From: Site-B1 sp963827785
Lineage (GTDB): Bacteria > Bacteroidota > Bacteroidia > Flavobacteriales > Flavobacteriaceae
DNA length: 64,000 bases
Assembly: GCA_963827785.1 (NCBI GenBank)
Contig: CAWHCT010000019.1
Location: 129,717 to 193,716, forward strand
Direction: 5' to 3'
Made by a program: the position numbers and the translations under genes. This document shows, piece by piece, positions 29,590 to 37,826 of the stretch; the first letter of the stretch is position 1; every line of letters begins with the position of its first letter. Below the pieces are notes generated by a model. The model did no database searches, had not been told where the DNA came from, and worked only from the letters and a program-made list of their open reading frames with translations.

Positions 29590-32503
29590 CTATTTTTTTT
29601 CTTTTGGAATGTAATAACAGCCTCCTTCAGACTTGTCCGGTGTAAAGGCTCTTTCAAACCATAATGGTCTTCTTTCACCGTTTGGTCCGGGAGCCGGTCT
29701 TGTCATAGCTAACCATTCCTTGATATATCTCATGTGATTTATTGGTATCAACAAAGATGTCGCCGTATTTTTCATCTTTTCCGGGTTTTTCAATTCTTAC
29801 CCTTTGATGCCAGCAATGCATTCCACTTATTGGATCAGGATGCACTGCATGAGTTATATTTTGATGCACTCCTCCATCCTTCCAAAAAATTCGTTTGGAA
29901 TCACTATCACTTGATTCAAATGGCTTAATACCCGAAATTGTATTCATCTTCCATCCTCCTTTTCCATCACCTTCAATATTAACTGTATTGGTAGCCCAAC
30001 GATTACCTATTTTATCTTGTGGTCTTCTCCATCGTCCAATATGATGTGAACATGCTACAACACCAGGCTTCATACTTTGGGTTACCCAAACTTTATCAAT
30101 AAAGTAACCTATATCAGTATTCATTTTTACCAGATCCCCAGTTTTGAATCCCCATTTTGCAGCATCATCAGGATGCATCCAGATTGGATTTCTGTTGGAG
30201 ATCTCTATTAACCATTTCGCATTACCAGAACGTGTGTGTATTAATGTTGGTAGTCTGAATGTTGGCACTAAAACATATTCTCCTTTTGACTTATCTAAAT
30301 TATCGTTGTGAATATGGCTCTTAATATATCTCGGAATAGCATATTCAGGCCATTTCCAATCGACCATAGTTTGTGAATAGAATTCGTTTTTACGCGATGG
30401 AGTTGGGAAACCTACACAAGCTTTTCCGTTTACCATCACACCAATAGGCTTGCCACCTTTGGTGATAACATCATTTACAGGGTCAACTTTAGAACCTTTT
30501 AATTGTTCCGCAGTAAGTTCGTGTTCATTGACTTTATAGGATTCTCCTTTTTCAATTTCAAAAGCTCCATACTTCTTCATGTATTCTAATTCTGCGAAAG
30601 GTCCGGTGAATCCATCTTCTTTTGCTTTTTCCGGTAAACCTTTAACACGTTCAAAAATGTACTGGTAGTATTCGTCAATTGTGATCTTTTTACCAGGTCT
30701 GTATGGTGATTCAAAAGTTTTTCGAATTCCCATGCTTCCATCCGGATCTATTCTCCAGGATAATTCAATCCAGAATTCATCTTCTTCCCAAACTTCCCCG
30801 GGATTTGCCTGATAGGTAAACTCTACAGGTTTACCATTTCTGCGCGCTGCTTCCCTTAAAACCGGTTGACGAAATGCCACCCAGGTTCCTCCATGCGTTG
30901 CATAACTGTTCAAGTCATGACGCTCTGATGCTAATCCCATAGGCAAAACAAAATCTGCATAAAAAGCAGTTTCATTCCATGTTGGAGTTAATGCTGAATG
31001 TAGTCCGAATTTTGATTCATCGGAATACATTTCCATCCATGTAAATCCATCTGGATAAGTCCAAACCGGATTAAACACTCTTGAAAAATAAACGTCCATT
31101 TTCCCTCTTCCTTCTTTCAAGAAGTGTGGTAACAACTGACTCATTTCAAAAAATGCCAATGGATATTCCTTCGGGAAATGCAATTCATTCCATTTCTTTT
31201 GAGGTGCCGGCGGATTAGGTTGTGTTGGCTTAAATTTATTCCATGAATTGGGTGATGTCCCACCTTTTGCCCCAACAGCTCCAGTTAATACTGTTAAGAA
31301 ATGTAAACCTCTGGCTACAGCCCATCCACCAAGATTTGATGCACCTGCTGCTCTCCAGTTATGGGAGGCGAAACGTTCTCCGGCCTCACCTATTTGTCTC
31401 GCAATTTCAATGATCATATCAGCTTTTACACCTGATTCCTTTTCCGCATATTCAGGAGTAAACTCCTTATATTCATCAATCATTGCGGCAATATAATTCT
31501 CAAATGTGACTTTTTTATCCTTATGTATTGCTCTAAGATATTCCTTCCAGTTGGTCCAGTTTTCCAGATACTCTCTATTATATAATCCTTCTTCTAAAAT
31601 AATTAATGCCATTGCCAACAAAACAGCTGCTTCAGTTCCGGGATAAGACGGAAGCCAATAGTCTGACATTGATGCAGTATTTGATAAACGAGGATCCATT
31701 GTTGCCAATTTAGCTCCTTTCATTTTTCCTTCAATAATGCGTTGTGCGTGCGGATTGAAATAATGTCCGGATTCTAAATGTGCAGAGACCAATAAAATAA
31801 ATTTGGCATTAGCATGGTCCGGTGATGGCCTATTATATCCATACCACAAATTGTATCCAAAACGTGCTCCTGAAGAACAAATGTTTGTATGTGAATTATG
31901 CCCGTCGATTCCCCAGCCTTGTAATACCCAGTTCATAAATTTTTCATGACCAGGTCTACCAACATGATAGGCTATTTCGTTATGACGATCTTCTTTGATG
32001 GCCTTTCTGATTCTCGCAGCAATTGTGTCCAGAGCTTCATCCCAAGAAATGCGCTCCCACTCTCCTTCTCCTCTTTTTCCTTTTCTTTTTAAAGGAAATA
32101 ATATTCTGTCAGGATCTGTAATCTGATTGATAGTGGCAGGCCCTTTTGCACAGTTCCGTCCTCTGCTTCCCGGGTGATGAGGATTACCTTCAAATTTTTT
32201 AACCTCCTGAGTTTCTTTATCGATAAAAGCTGTTAAACCACATGCACTCTCACAGTTAAAACATGTTGTAGGCACAATTTGATAGGTTTTTTTATCTTTT
32301 TTTGGCCAAGACTTAGGGTCATATTCTACCCAATTATCCCATTTTTCCGGTGGCGGAAAATTCTCATACATTTGAGCGACCTCTTCATCAGTGAAATGGC
32401 GCATGTCTTTATCAAATTCCTGATAATTTTCTTTGTGCAGATTAGGAATCAATCCTATTTTTTCTGCTATATTTTCTATAAATGATGGCTTCTTATAACC
32501 CAT
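29590..32503 (-). CDS. Cytoplasmic molybdopterin oxidoreductase (SoeA/PsrA-like)
   Basis: About 970 aa, one frame break near 29725 close to the C-terminus. DMSO-reductase family catalytic subunit: an N-terminal [4Fe-4S] motif in TTCFNCESACGLTAF with the fourth Cys in GSRGRNCAKGPATINQ, WERISWDEALDTIAARIR, and the probable Mo-ligand Cys in HTNICSSGARFGYNLWYG. There is no TAT signal, so it stays in the cytoplasm, unlike PsrA or PhsA. That, the partner at 32520 and the surrounding sulfide oxidation genes suggest sulfite dehydrogenase of the SoeABC type, but tetrathionate or polysulfide chemistry is not excluded. The gene starts 16 bp after its partner. Confidence 0.72.
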
Positions 32504-32519
32504 GATCTTTTATTTTAAA

Positions 32520-34133
32520 TTAAGCTAACGGAATACGTTGTGGTGCTTCTACCCAGATTTTTTCTGTGTAGTAAATTCCATGTAAAATAAGCGCTGCAGC
32601 GACTACTATTAAATTTGGTGTGAATATTAACAATGCTAACGGCACGATATTTCCAAAAAGAACCACTCGAATCCAAAACATATCTTTATATTTTCCTTTA
32701 GTTATCATTTCAACTACAGTATGTGCAGATGTACTTGGATGCGTTATTGTCAATTCTGTTATCATTGTAAATAAATTTACAGCTAATGCGATAATTAAGG
32801 TCACACTTAAAATTGACATCCAGTCCTCATTTCCAGAGATTATAGAAACTAAGGCAAATACCGAAGCACCTGCCATAACACTATGCACTAACATATGCAA
32901 AGGCAAGGTTGGACTTTGCCAGAAATCGCGGCCTTTTGCCTGCGCAAACAAGAATGCTGTATAGACTGCCAATAACACTGCAAAAACAGCAGTTACCCAT
33001 AGAAGATGGAGTTTCAGGAATACCTAGATCAAACCAGGTATTTGCTCCCCAAACGGTAACTAATAATCCAAATATTGAAATAGTATAACCACCTTTTACT
33101 AACCAGGATTTCCATTGTGGTCGTAATAACACATTTAAAAATCTGTCCGGTCTGTCTAAATCCATCACTAAGAATAAACCGGTTAAGGCTAATCCGACTA
33201 ATGATGATTCCAGCCGACCATAATTTAGCAGTATTAGATACTTCATGATCCTAAAACAATGGCGATAAAAGGAATAAGAAATGCTCCGGCAGCAATGGCT
33301 TTCGTCAATACATAGGCTGATACTTCCCAGCCCCAAAGTATTCCTTTATCAGGTGTATCATAAACTCTGCGAGCTTTTCCGTTAAGTACGTCTATATAGT
33401 TAGGATTTTCTGATTCTTTTCTTTGGTAAGCGGCTTGTATTTCATTATCAATACTCATTTGTAACAGATCGACATCATCATTGGAATTAACCATTTTTTC
33501 AGCTGCTTTTGCAAAATGACCAACTCCGCGAGCTTGCGAACTCCATAAGCTTGGTCCTGATTTGTCAGTTGCTTCCGGATTAAGTGATGATTCGTCACCA
33601 TCTATGTAAAAGAGATTTGGATTAGTTCCTTTTTCTGGTTTTCTAACTTTTACGGCTTGACGCGCTAATAATTGAGAAATTTCAGTTTCAGGATTATGCA
33701 TATCACCTGCAATGATTGCATGTTCCGGACAAACCGTGACGCAAGCCGGTTCGCGGCCAACCTCAACTCTGTGGGCGCAATAATTACATTTTGCGGCTGT
33801 GTGATTTTCAGGATCTATGTACAAGGCATCATATGGACAAGCCTGCATACAGGATTTACATCCAATACATCTGTTATTATCAAAATCTACAATGCCATCT
33901 TCTCTAGTATACAATGCTTCAACCGGACAAATCTCCACACATGGAGCATCTGTACAATGGTTACATCGCATAACTGAAAATATTCTTCTGGTATTTGGGA
34001 ATTCCCCTTTTTCTACTTGTTTAACATAGGTTCTGTTAACTCCTACTGCAACATCGTGTTCTGATTTACAGGCAGTAGTACAAGCATGACAACCAATGCA
34101 TTTTCGGTTATCAATTATAAATCCGTACTTCAT
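32520..34133 (-). CDS. Fused 4x[4Fe-4S] ferredoxin-NrfD protein (SoeBC-like)
   Basis: About 537 aa with breaks near 33243, 33200 and 32990. Residues 1-150 hold four cluster motifs: Cys12/15/18/22, 57/60/65/69, 89/92/95/99 and 116/119/131/135. A linker (about 150-265) leads to an NrfD-type membrane domain beginning WGWEVSAYVLTKAIAAGAFLIPF and continuing LTGLFLVMDLDRPDRFLNVLLRPQWKSW to GIYYTEKIWVEAP. No start codon context or stop other than frame breaks separates the two parts, so the electron-transfer and quinone-binding subunits are one polypeptide. It would pass electrons from the molybdoenzyme to menaquinone. First gene of the operon, under a motif A promoter. Confidence 0.8.
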
Positions 34134-34174
34134 AAAAGATTAAAGTTGGAATAGTTAAAAAATAAGTTATCTCT

Positions 34175-34219
34175 CAAAGTTAATTAACGTCTTCTGTTTT
34201 CATTGTAACATTTGTTACT
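34175..34219 (-). promoter_or_regulatory. Motif A promoter of molybdoenzyme operon
   Basis: Operator TGTAACATTTGTTACT (34204-34219, one mismatch), 21 bp, then a perfect -7 element TAACTTTG on the minus strand (34175-34182), 41 bp before the ATG at 34133. Confidence 0.8.
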
Positions 34220-34296
34220 TAAGCCTCATAGCTGATATGATATTATAAATTTACGACAAATACATTTGTAATAATTGTTTTTTGAATTATTTGTAT

Positions 34297-34326
34297 AAAA
34301 AAAGTGCTCACTATTTAGAGCACTTT
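34297..34326 (-). terminator. Terminator of sqr and/or small RNA
   Basis: Perfect arms AAAGTGCTC (34301-34309) and GAGCACTTT (34318-34326), with seven A on the plus strand giving a T run on the minus strand. Confidence 0.8.
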
Positions 34327-34405
34327 CCTTATTGCTATTAATCAACAATAATAATCAGGGATTCAAATATTTCGCTTTAAGTACTAATTTTAAGTTTTAT
34401 AATTA
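34297..34405 (-). ncRNA. Candidate regulatory RNA, about 109 nt
   Basis: A motif B operator (34441-34456), 21 bp, and TAAATTTA (34412-34419) form a complete promoter on the minus strand. A terminator at 34297-34326 closes the unit about 109 nt after the expected start near 34405. The interval has no ATG on that strand and no open frame. It lies between the sqr stop and the molybdoenzyme promoter. It could be an independent small RNA, in the manner of the Fnr-controlled FnrS of enterobacteria, or part of the sqr 3' region. Expression is untested. Confidence 0.5.
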
Positions 34406-34411
34406 AGAAAG

Positions 34412-34456
34412 TAAATTTAAACTCTATAAGATCGCTATTTTATGACTTTTGTCATG
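34412..34456 (-). promoter_or_regulatory. Motif B promoter without a downstream ORF
   Basis: Perfect palindrome ATGACTTTTGTCAT (34442-34455), 21 bp from its 16-mer frame to TAAATTTA on the minus strand (34412-34419). On the plus strand no -7 element occurs at this distance, so the direction is clear. It starts 12 bp beyond the sqr stop codon. Confidence 0.65.
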
Positions 34457-34467
34457 TTTTTTAATCA

Positions 34468-35778
34468 TTAAACCTCTTTTCCCTTTAAAAGCTTATTCCA
34501 ATATAAATATGGCAATAAATATTTTTTAAGGATCCATAACCTCCAATGCTCTCTTGAAGAATCACTTATTAACATCGGGAATTTCTTCAATTTAGGGTCT
34601 GGCATAAATGTCTGATCGTAATCGAACTCCGCCAGAACCATTTTTCCATAACCCGTAACTAACGGGCAAGATGTGTAACCATTATAATTTTTATCAGATA
34701 AATGATTTTCTTTGATATAATTAAGAATGTTTGCAACAACAATAGGGGCCTGTTTCCTTATAGCAGCGCCTGTCTTGGATGTTGGCACATTGGATACATC
34801 ACCCAACGCAAATACATTTTTGTACTTATCATGCTGTAACGTTTTGCTGTCAACTCCAATCCAACCCGTTTCAGAGGCCAATGGGGAATTTTTAATAAAA
34901 TCTGGTGCGCATTGAGGAGGAGCTAAATGCATCATATCAAAGTGGATTCCAAAGCGATCTCCTTCTTCAGTTACTTTTACATGCTTATAATTGTATTGAA
35001 TCTCCTTATCCAATGAACTTGCATCACCATCAGTAATTGTTACACAGCCTCCGGCTTTAACATCTTTAACGATCTCATACCAGGCTATTTTTTTATCGGC
35101 ATCTACTTTAACAAGATTATGAAAGAATCGAATATTTATATCCTTTCTATCCACCACATTCATTAAAGTATCCGCAATTATCTTAACTCCAAAAATTACA
35201 CCACTAGGTAAAGCGAAAACTATATCTGTCTTATTTCTGACACCTGCCTTTCTAAAATGATCATCTGCCAGATACATGATCTTCTGCGGAGCACCTCCAC
35301 ATTTTATTGGGGTTGCCGGCTGGGTAAACAAGGCTGTGCCTCCTTTAAAATTCTTTAGTGTTTCCCATGTATGGTTTGGATCGGTATAATTGCTGCAAAC
35401 CACTCCTTTATCCATAGCATCCTTTAATCCTTCTATCATCTCCGGTGCTATCTTTAATCCCGGACAAACTACCAGGTAGTCATAAGTAATTTCACTACCT
35501 TCTTTTGTGGTAACTTTATTATTGTCAGGATCAAATTTCTCAGCATATTCCTTTATCCAGTGCACTCCTTTGGGCATAACAGAAGACATACTTCTTCCAG
35601 TTTTGTCAAAATCATATGTGTTGGCACCTACAAGGGTCCATGCTGGCTGATAGTAATGTGTTTCTGCCGGCTCAATTAAACCTATATTCAGTTTTGGATT
35701 TTTTTTTAATAATTGCGAAGCAACCATAATTCCGGCTGTTCCGCCTCCAATAATAAGAATTTGATGTTTTGATTTCAT
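34468..35778 (-). CDS. sqr: Sulfide:quinone oxidoreductase, type II-like
   Basis: 436 aa, intact. FAD-binding GGGTAGIMVASQLLKK at the N-terminus, then EPAETHYYQPAWTLVGA, a hallmark of type II SQR. Redox Cys candidates lie in YLVVCPGLKIAPE, VVCSNYTDPNHTWE and PATPIKCGGAPQK, and the quinone-side motif LAPPQCAPDFIKNSPLA follows; the FAD motif NVFALGDVSNVPTSKTGAAIRKQ closes the core. It oxidises sulfide to persulfide or polysulfide at the cytoplasmic face of the inner membrane and reduces quinone. It has its own perfect motif A promoter overlapping the end of the rhodanese-cytochrome-thioredoxin operon. Confidence 0.88.
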   Translation of the reverse strand: MKSKHQILIIGGGTAGIMVASQLLKKNPKLNIGLIEPAETHYYQPAWTLVGANTYDFDKTGRSMSSVMPKGVHWIKEYAEKFDPDNNKVTTKEGSEITYDYLVVCPGLKIAPEMIEGLKDAMDKGVVCSNYTDPNHTWETLKNFKGGTALFTQPATPIKCGGAPQKIMYLADDHFRKAGVRNKTDIVFALPSGVIFGVKIIADTLMNVVDRKDINIRFFHNLVKVDADKKIAWYEIVKDVKAGGCVTITDGDASSLDKEIQYNYKHVKVTEEGDRFGIHFDMMHLAPPQCAPDFIKNSPLASETGWIGVDSKTLQHDKYKNVFALGDVSNVPTSKTGAAIRKQAPIVVANILNYIKENHLSDKNYNGYTSCPLVTGYGKMVLAEFDYDQTFMPDPKLKKFPMLISDSSREHWRLWILKKYLLPYLYWNKLLKGKEV

Positions 35779-35812
35779 TCAGAAATAGCTTAGTTAGTTA
35801 GAATAAGAAAAA

Positions 35813-35857
35813 CTAAAATATAAACTTGAGATAGAAAGCAATGTAACAAATGTTACA
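35813..35857 (-). promoter_or_regulatory. Motif A promoter of sqr
   Basis: Perfect operator TGTAACAAATGTTACA (35842-35857), 21 bp, then TATTTTAG on the minus strand (35813-35820), one mismatch from TAnnTTTG. The operator ends 6 bp before the thioredoxin stop codon. Confidence 0.75.
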
Positions 35858-35863
35858 ATTTGA

Positions 35864-36160
35864 TCAATTAAAGCTTAGAATTGTATTGATGATTTCTTCT
35901 TTTTGGATCACTCCTGACTGCCTCCACAATTGTTTTCCGTTTTTAAATAACATTAAGGTAGGAACTCCTCTTACCTGATATTTTGCAGCTAATTGTTGGT
36001 TTTTATCCACATCTATTTTTATAATAGACACGCCATCTCCTAAATTTTCCTTTACCTGTTTTAAAATTGGTGCCATCATTTTGCAGGGGCCGCACCAATC
36101 GGCATGAAAATCGATCAGAACAGGTTTTGATTGATTTATAATATCTGAAAAACTACTCAT
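35864..36160 (-). CDS. Thioredoxin
   Basis: 98 aa, cytoplasmic (no signal). Classical thioredoxin with ADWCGPCKMMAPILKQV (active-site CGPC at residues 23-26), IDVDKNQQLAAKYQVRGVPT with the cis-Pro, and LMLFKNGKQ. It reduces disulfides; next to sqr, rhodanese and persulfide dioxygenase it may serve as sulfane sulfur acceptor or release sulfur from rhodanese persulfides. It lies 7 bp after the cytochrome-DUF3365 gene as third member of the rhodanese operon. The housekeeping thioredoxin is probably elsewhere; this copy is likely regulated with sulfide oxidation. Confidence 0.88.
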   Translation of the reverse strand: MSSFSDIINQSKPVLIDFHADWCGPCKMMAPILKQVKENLGDGVSIIKIDVDKNQQLAAKYQVRGVPTLMLFKNGKQLWRQSGVIQKEEIINTILSFN

Positions 36161-36167
36161 AGCTCAT

Positions 36168-37196
36168 TTATTTATCAAAGGTTATACTCCAAATTCCTCT
36201 GACCTCATTTACATCATAACCAATACCTTTATCATTTGGATATAGTCCTTTAATTGTTTTGTAGGTTTCTGAATTTAACTCCTGATCCAAAGTACCGTGA
36301 CACTGAAGGCACATAGAATTTGTTGTTATCGGATAATAGAAATTAACAACATCTCCCTCTTCTTCTACTATTGAATTTATTTCCATTTGATTTGCCACTA
36401 CATTCTTAAAGGTTTCAATATGTCCTAACTCGACACTATTTGCCTTATTATTTTGATTGCGCGGCTTATCTGATACTCTTTTTATAATGGCATTATGGAA
36501 TCTTGCCATACTATCTGTTATGAAATAAGCTCTTTCGTTACAAAATGTAACAGCTTCCCCAACTCCTTTTTTTTGAATAGCACCCATTAAATTCTTTCCA
36601 AGTTCAGCTTTAGTTGACAAGGCATATTTTAACCCAATTTCTTCATAATTTAAATTTGAATTTACAACTTGGCTGCGGTTCATCTTCATACCTCTTCCAT
36701 TTCCCTGGCCCATTCCTCGTCCCATTCCTTGACCTTGACCTTTTCCCATTCCATTACCTCTTTCCTGATTAAAATGCTCTTCAAACCAATCCGGTTGTTC
36801 AATATCGTAATCATAAATGTAGTCGGCTATCTGGGATATGGTTTCTTCAGGAAAAGGTGCATAAGGCATCAATCCGAAATTTCTAATTGCACCAGGCATT
36901 TTAGACCTTTCTTCACTTGGATCTTTGATCCATTCTTGCATATCTGCAATGAATTGTTCCTTAGTTGTATTTTGAGATATATAATGTTTTTTAACAGCGA
37001 TCATTGGAGGTGCTATCCTTTGATCATGCTCTGTTGTTGGATTATGACATGCATAACAGTTTATTTCCATTAATTTCTTTCCGGGATGATTGTTAATCTT
37101 AGTAGATTGAGCAAGCAGTTCAGGATCAGCTGTTTTACCGGAATCTTTACAATTAAAGAGAAGTATTAGTGATAAAAAAATTAGTGATTTTTTCAT
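36168..37196 (-). CDS. Di-heme lipoprotein: cytochrome c plus DUF3365 domain
   Basis: 342 aa from the ATG at 37196, which gives the lipoprotein signal MKKSLIFLSLILLFNCKDSG. The N-terminal cytochrome c domain has CYACH and a Met-rich region (NFGLMPYAPFPEE). A Gly/Met-rich linker of about 25 residues follows (GQGMGRGMGQGNGRGMKM part). The C-terminal half is DUF3365 (Tll0287-like), a PAS-like heme sensor fold, with FCNERAY and the heme site CLQCHGTLD. It would sit on a membrane leaflet in the periplasm and accept electrons or sense redox state or ligands. It lies between rhodanese and thioredoxin genes in one operon. Confidence 0.75.
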   Translation of the reverse strand: MKKSLIFLSLILLFNCKDSGKTADPELLAQSTKINNHPGKKLMEINCYACHNPTTEHDQRIAPPMIAVKKHYISQNTTKEQFIADMQEWIKDPSEERSKMPGAIRNFGLMPYAPFPEETISQIADYIYDYDIEQPDWFEEHFNQERGNGMGKGQGQGMGRGMGQGNGRGMKMNRSQVVNSNLNYEEIGLKYALSTKAELGKNLMGAIQKKGVGEAVTFCNERAYFITDSMARFHNAIIKRVSDKPRNQNNKANSVELGHIETFKNVVANQMEINSIVEEEGDVVNFYYPITTNSMCLQCHGTLDQELNSETYKTIKGLYPNDKGIGYDVNEVRGIWSITFDK

Positions 37197-37198
37197 TG

Positions 37199-37537
37199 TT
37201 ATTTCCATCTTACGATTCCTCCTTGAAGATCATAAATTTCTTTAAAACCCATCTCGTACAATTTGTTAGACGCATGCCTGCTTCTACTACCTGTTCTGCA
37301 ATAAATATAAAGTGGTTTATTTTTGTTCAATTTGTTGAACTCTGATTTAAAATTTCCTGAATAAAAATCGATATTTTTTGACCCTTTTATATGGCTTGCA
37401 TTAAATTCACGTGGTGTCCTTACATCAATTAACTGAACATTTTTCTTTGAGATGTGTTCTTTAAACTCCTCCGGGGATAACAACTTAGTGTTTTCATTAG
37501 TAGCTGAACCTCCGAATAGCATACTTAATAGTGACAT
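37199..37537 (-). CDS. Single-domain rhodanese
   Basis: 112 aa. Short hydrophobic N-terminus MSLLSMLFGGSA, then the rhodanese domain: LLSPEEFKEHISKKNVQLID, VRTPREFNASHIKGSKNID, and the active loop PLYIYCRTGSRSRHASNKL with catalytic Cys in CRTGSR, ending YDLQGGIVRWK. It transfers sulfane sulfur between thiols. The lack of a clear cleavable signal suggests cytoplasmic location. It heads the rhodanese-cytochrome-thioredoxin operon, 65 bp downstream of a motif A operator. The loop length is that of sulfurtransferases, not of arsenate reductase-type phosphatases. Confidence 0.85.
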   Translation of the reverse strand: MSLLSMLFGGSATNENTKLLSPEEFKEHISKKNVQLIDVRTPREFNASHIKGSKNIDFYSGNFKSEFNKLNKNKPLYIYCRTGSRSRHASNKLYEMGFKEIYDLQGGIVRWK

Positions 37538-37572
37538 GGTGTGATTTGTTAATTAGATTAAATTGAATGTGT

Positions 37573-37617
37573 AAAATTAGCATGAAAGCCGCGAATATTG
37601 AGTAACCTAGGTTACAT
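37573..37617 (-). promoter_or_regulatory. Motif A promoter of rhodanese operon
   Basis: Operator AGTAACCTAGGTTACA (37602-37617, one mismatch), 21 bp, then TAATTTTA on the minus strand (37573-37580), 36 bp before the ATG. It follows directly after the terminator at 37619-37649. Confidence 0.78.
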
Positions 37618-37768
37618 AAAAAAGAGCAGCATTACTGCTACTCTTTTTTCAACCTAACCAACTAATTACCTTTAAATTAATTAAAGGTATACTATTTATG
37701 TTTTTCAGGATATTTTTATCCTTTAATAAACAATTTGAAAACTATTAAAAACACAATTAATTAAACAA
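37618..37768 (-). ncRNA. Candidate regulatory RNA, about 150 nt, motif A-controlled
   Basis: A perfect motif A operator (37803-37818), exactly 21 bp, and a perfect -7 element TACATTTG (plus 37774-37781) fire on the minus strand from about 37767. About 150 nt later a strong terminator (37619-37649) ends transcription. The interval contains no usable ATG or open frame but can form two hairpins before the terminator: AGGATA/TATCCT and TACCTTTA/TAAAGGTA. It lies between the Crp/Fnr gene and the rhodanese operon. Best read as a small RNA induced by the motif A regulator; untested. Confidence 0.6.
37619..37649 (-). terminator. Terminator of candidate small RNA
   Basis: On the minus strand GAGTAGCA, GTAA, TGCTGCTC (one G-T pair) followed by T5, within 37619-37649. 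A long run of T also stands on the plus strand, so it is bidirectional. Confidence 0.82.
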
Positions 37769-37773
37769 TAAAA

Positions 37774-37818
37774 CAAATGTAGGTATGATTTATTTATTTA
37801 ACTGTAACAATGGTTACA
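37774..37818 (-). promoter_or_regulatory. Perfect motif A promoter of candidate small RNA
   Basis: Operator TGTAACAATGGTTACA (37803-37818), 21 bp, TACATTTG on the minus strand (37774-37781). Both elements match consensus exactly, the best promoter of the set. It begins 8 bp after the stop codon of the Crp/Fnr gene. Confidence 0.8.
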
Positions 37819-37826
37819 GTCCAAAA

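Noticed and set aside
37803..37818. Palindrome as terminator of the Crp/Fnr gene
   Set aside because: It has no T run on the minus strand and matches the operator consensus exactly, with a -7 element at 21 bp; the real terminator is at 37619-37649.
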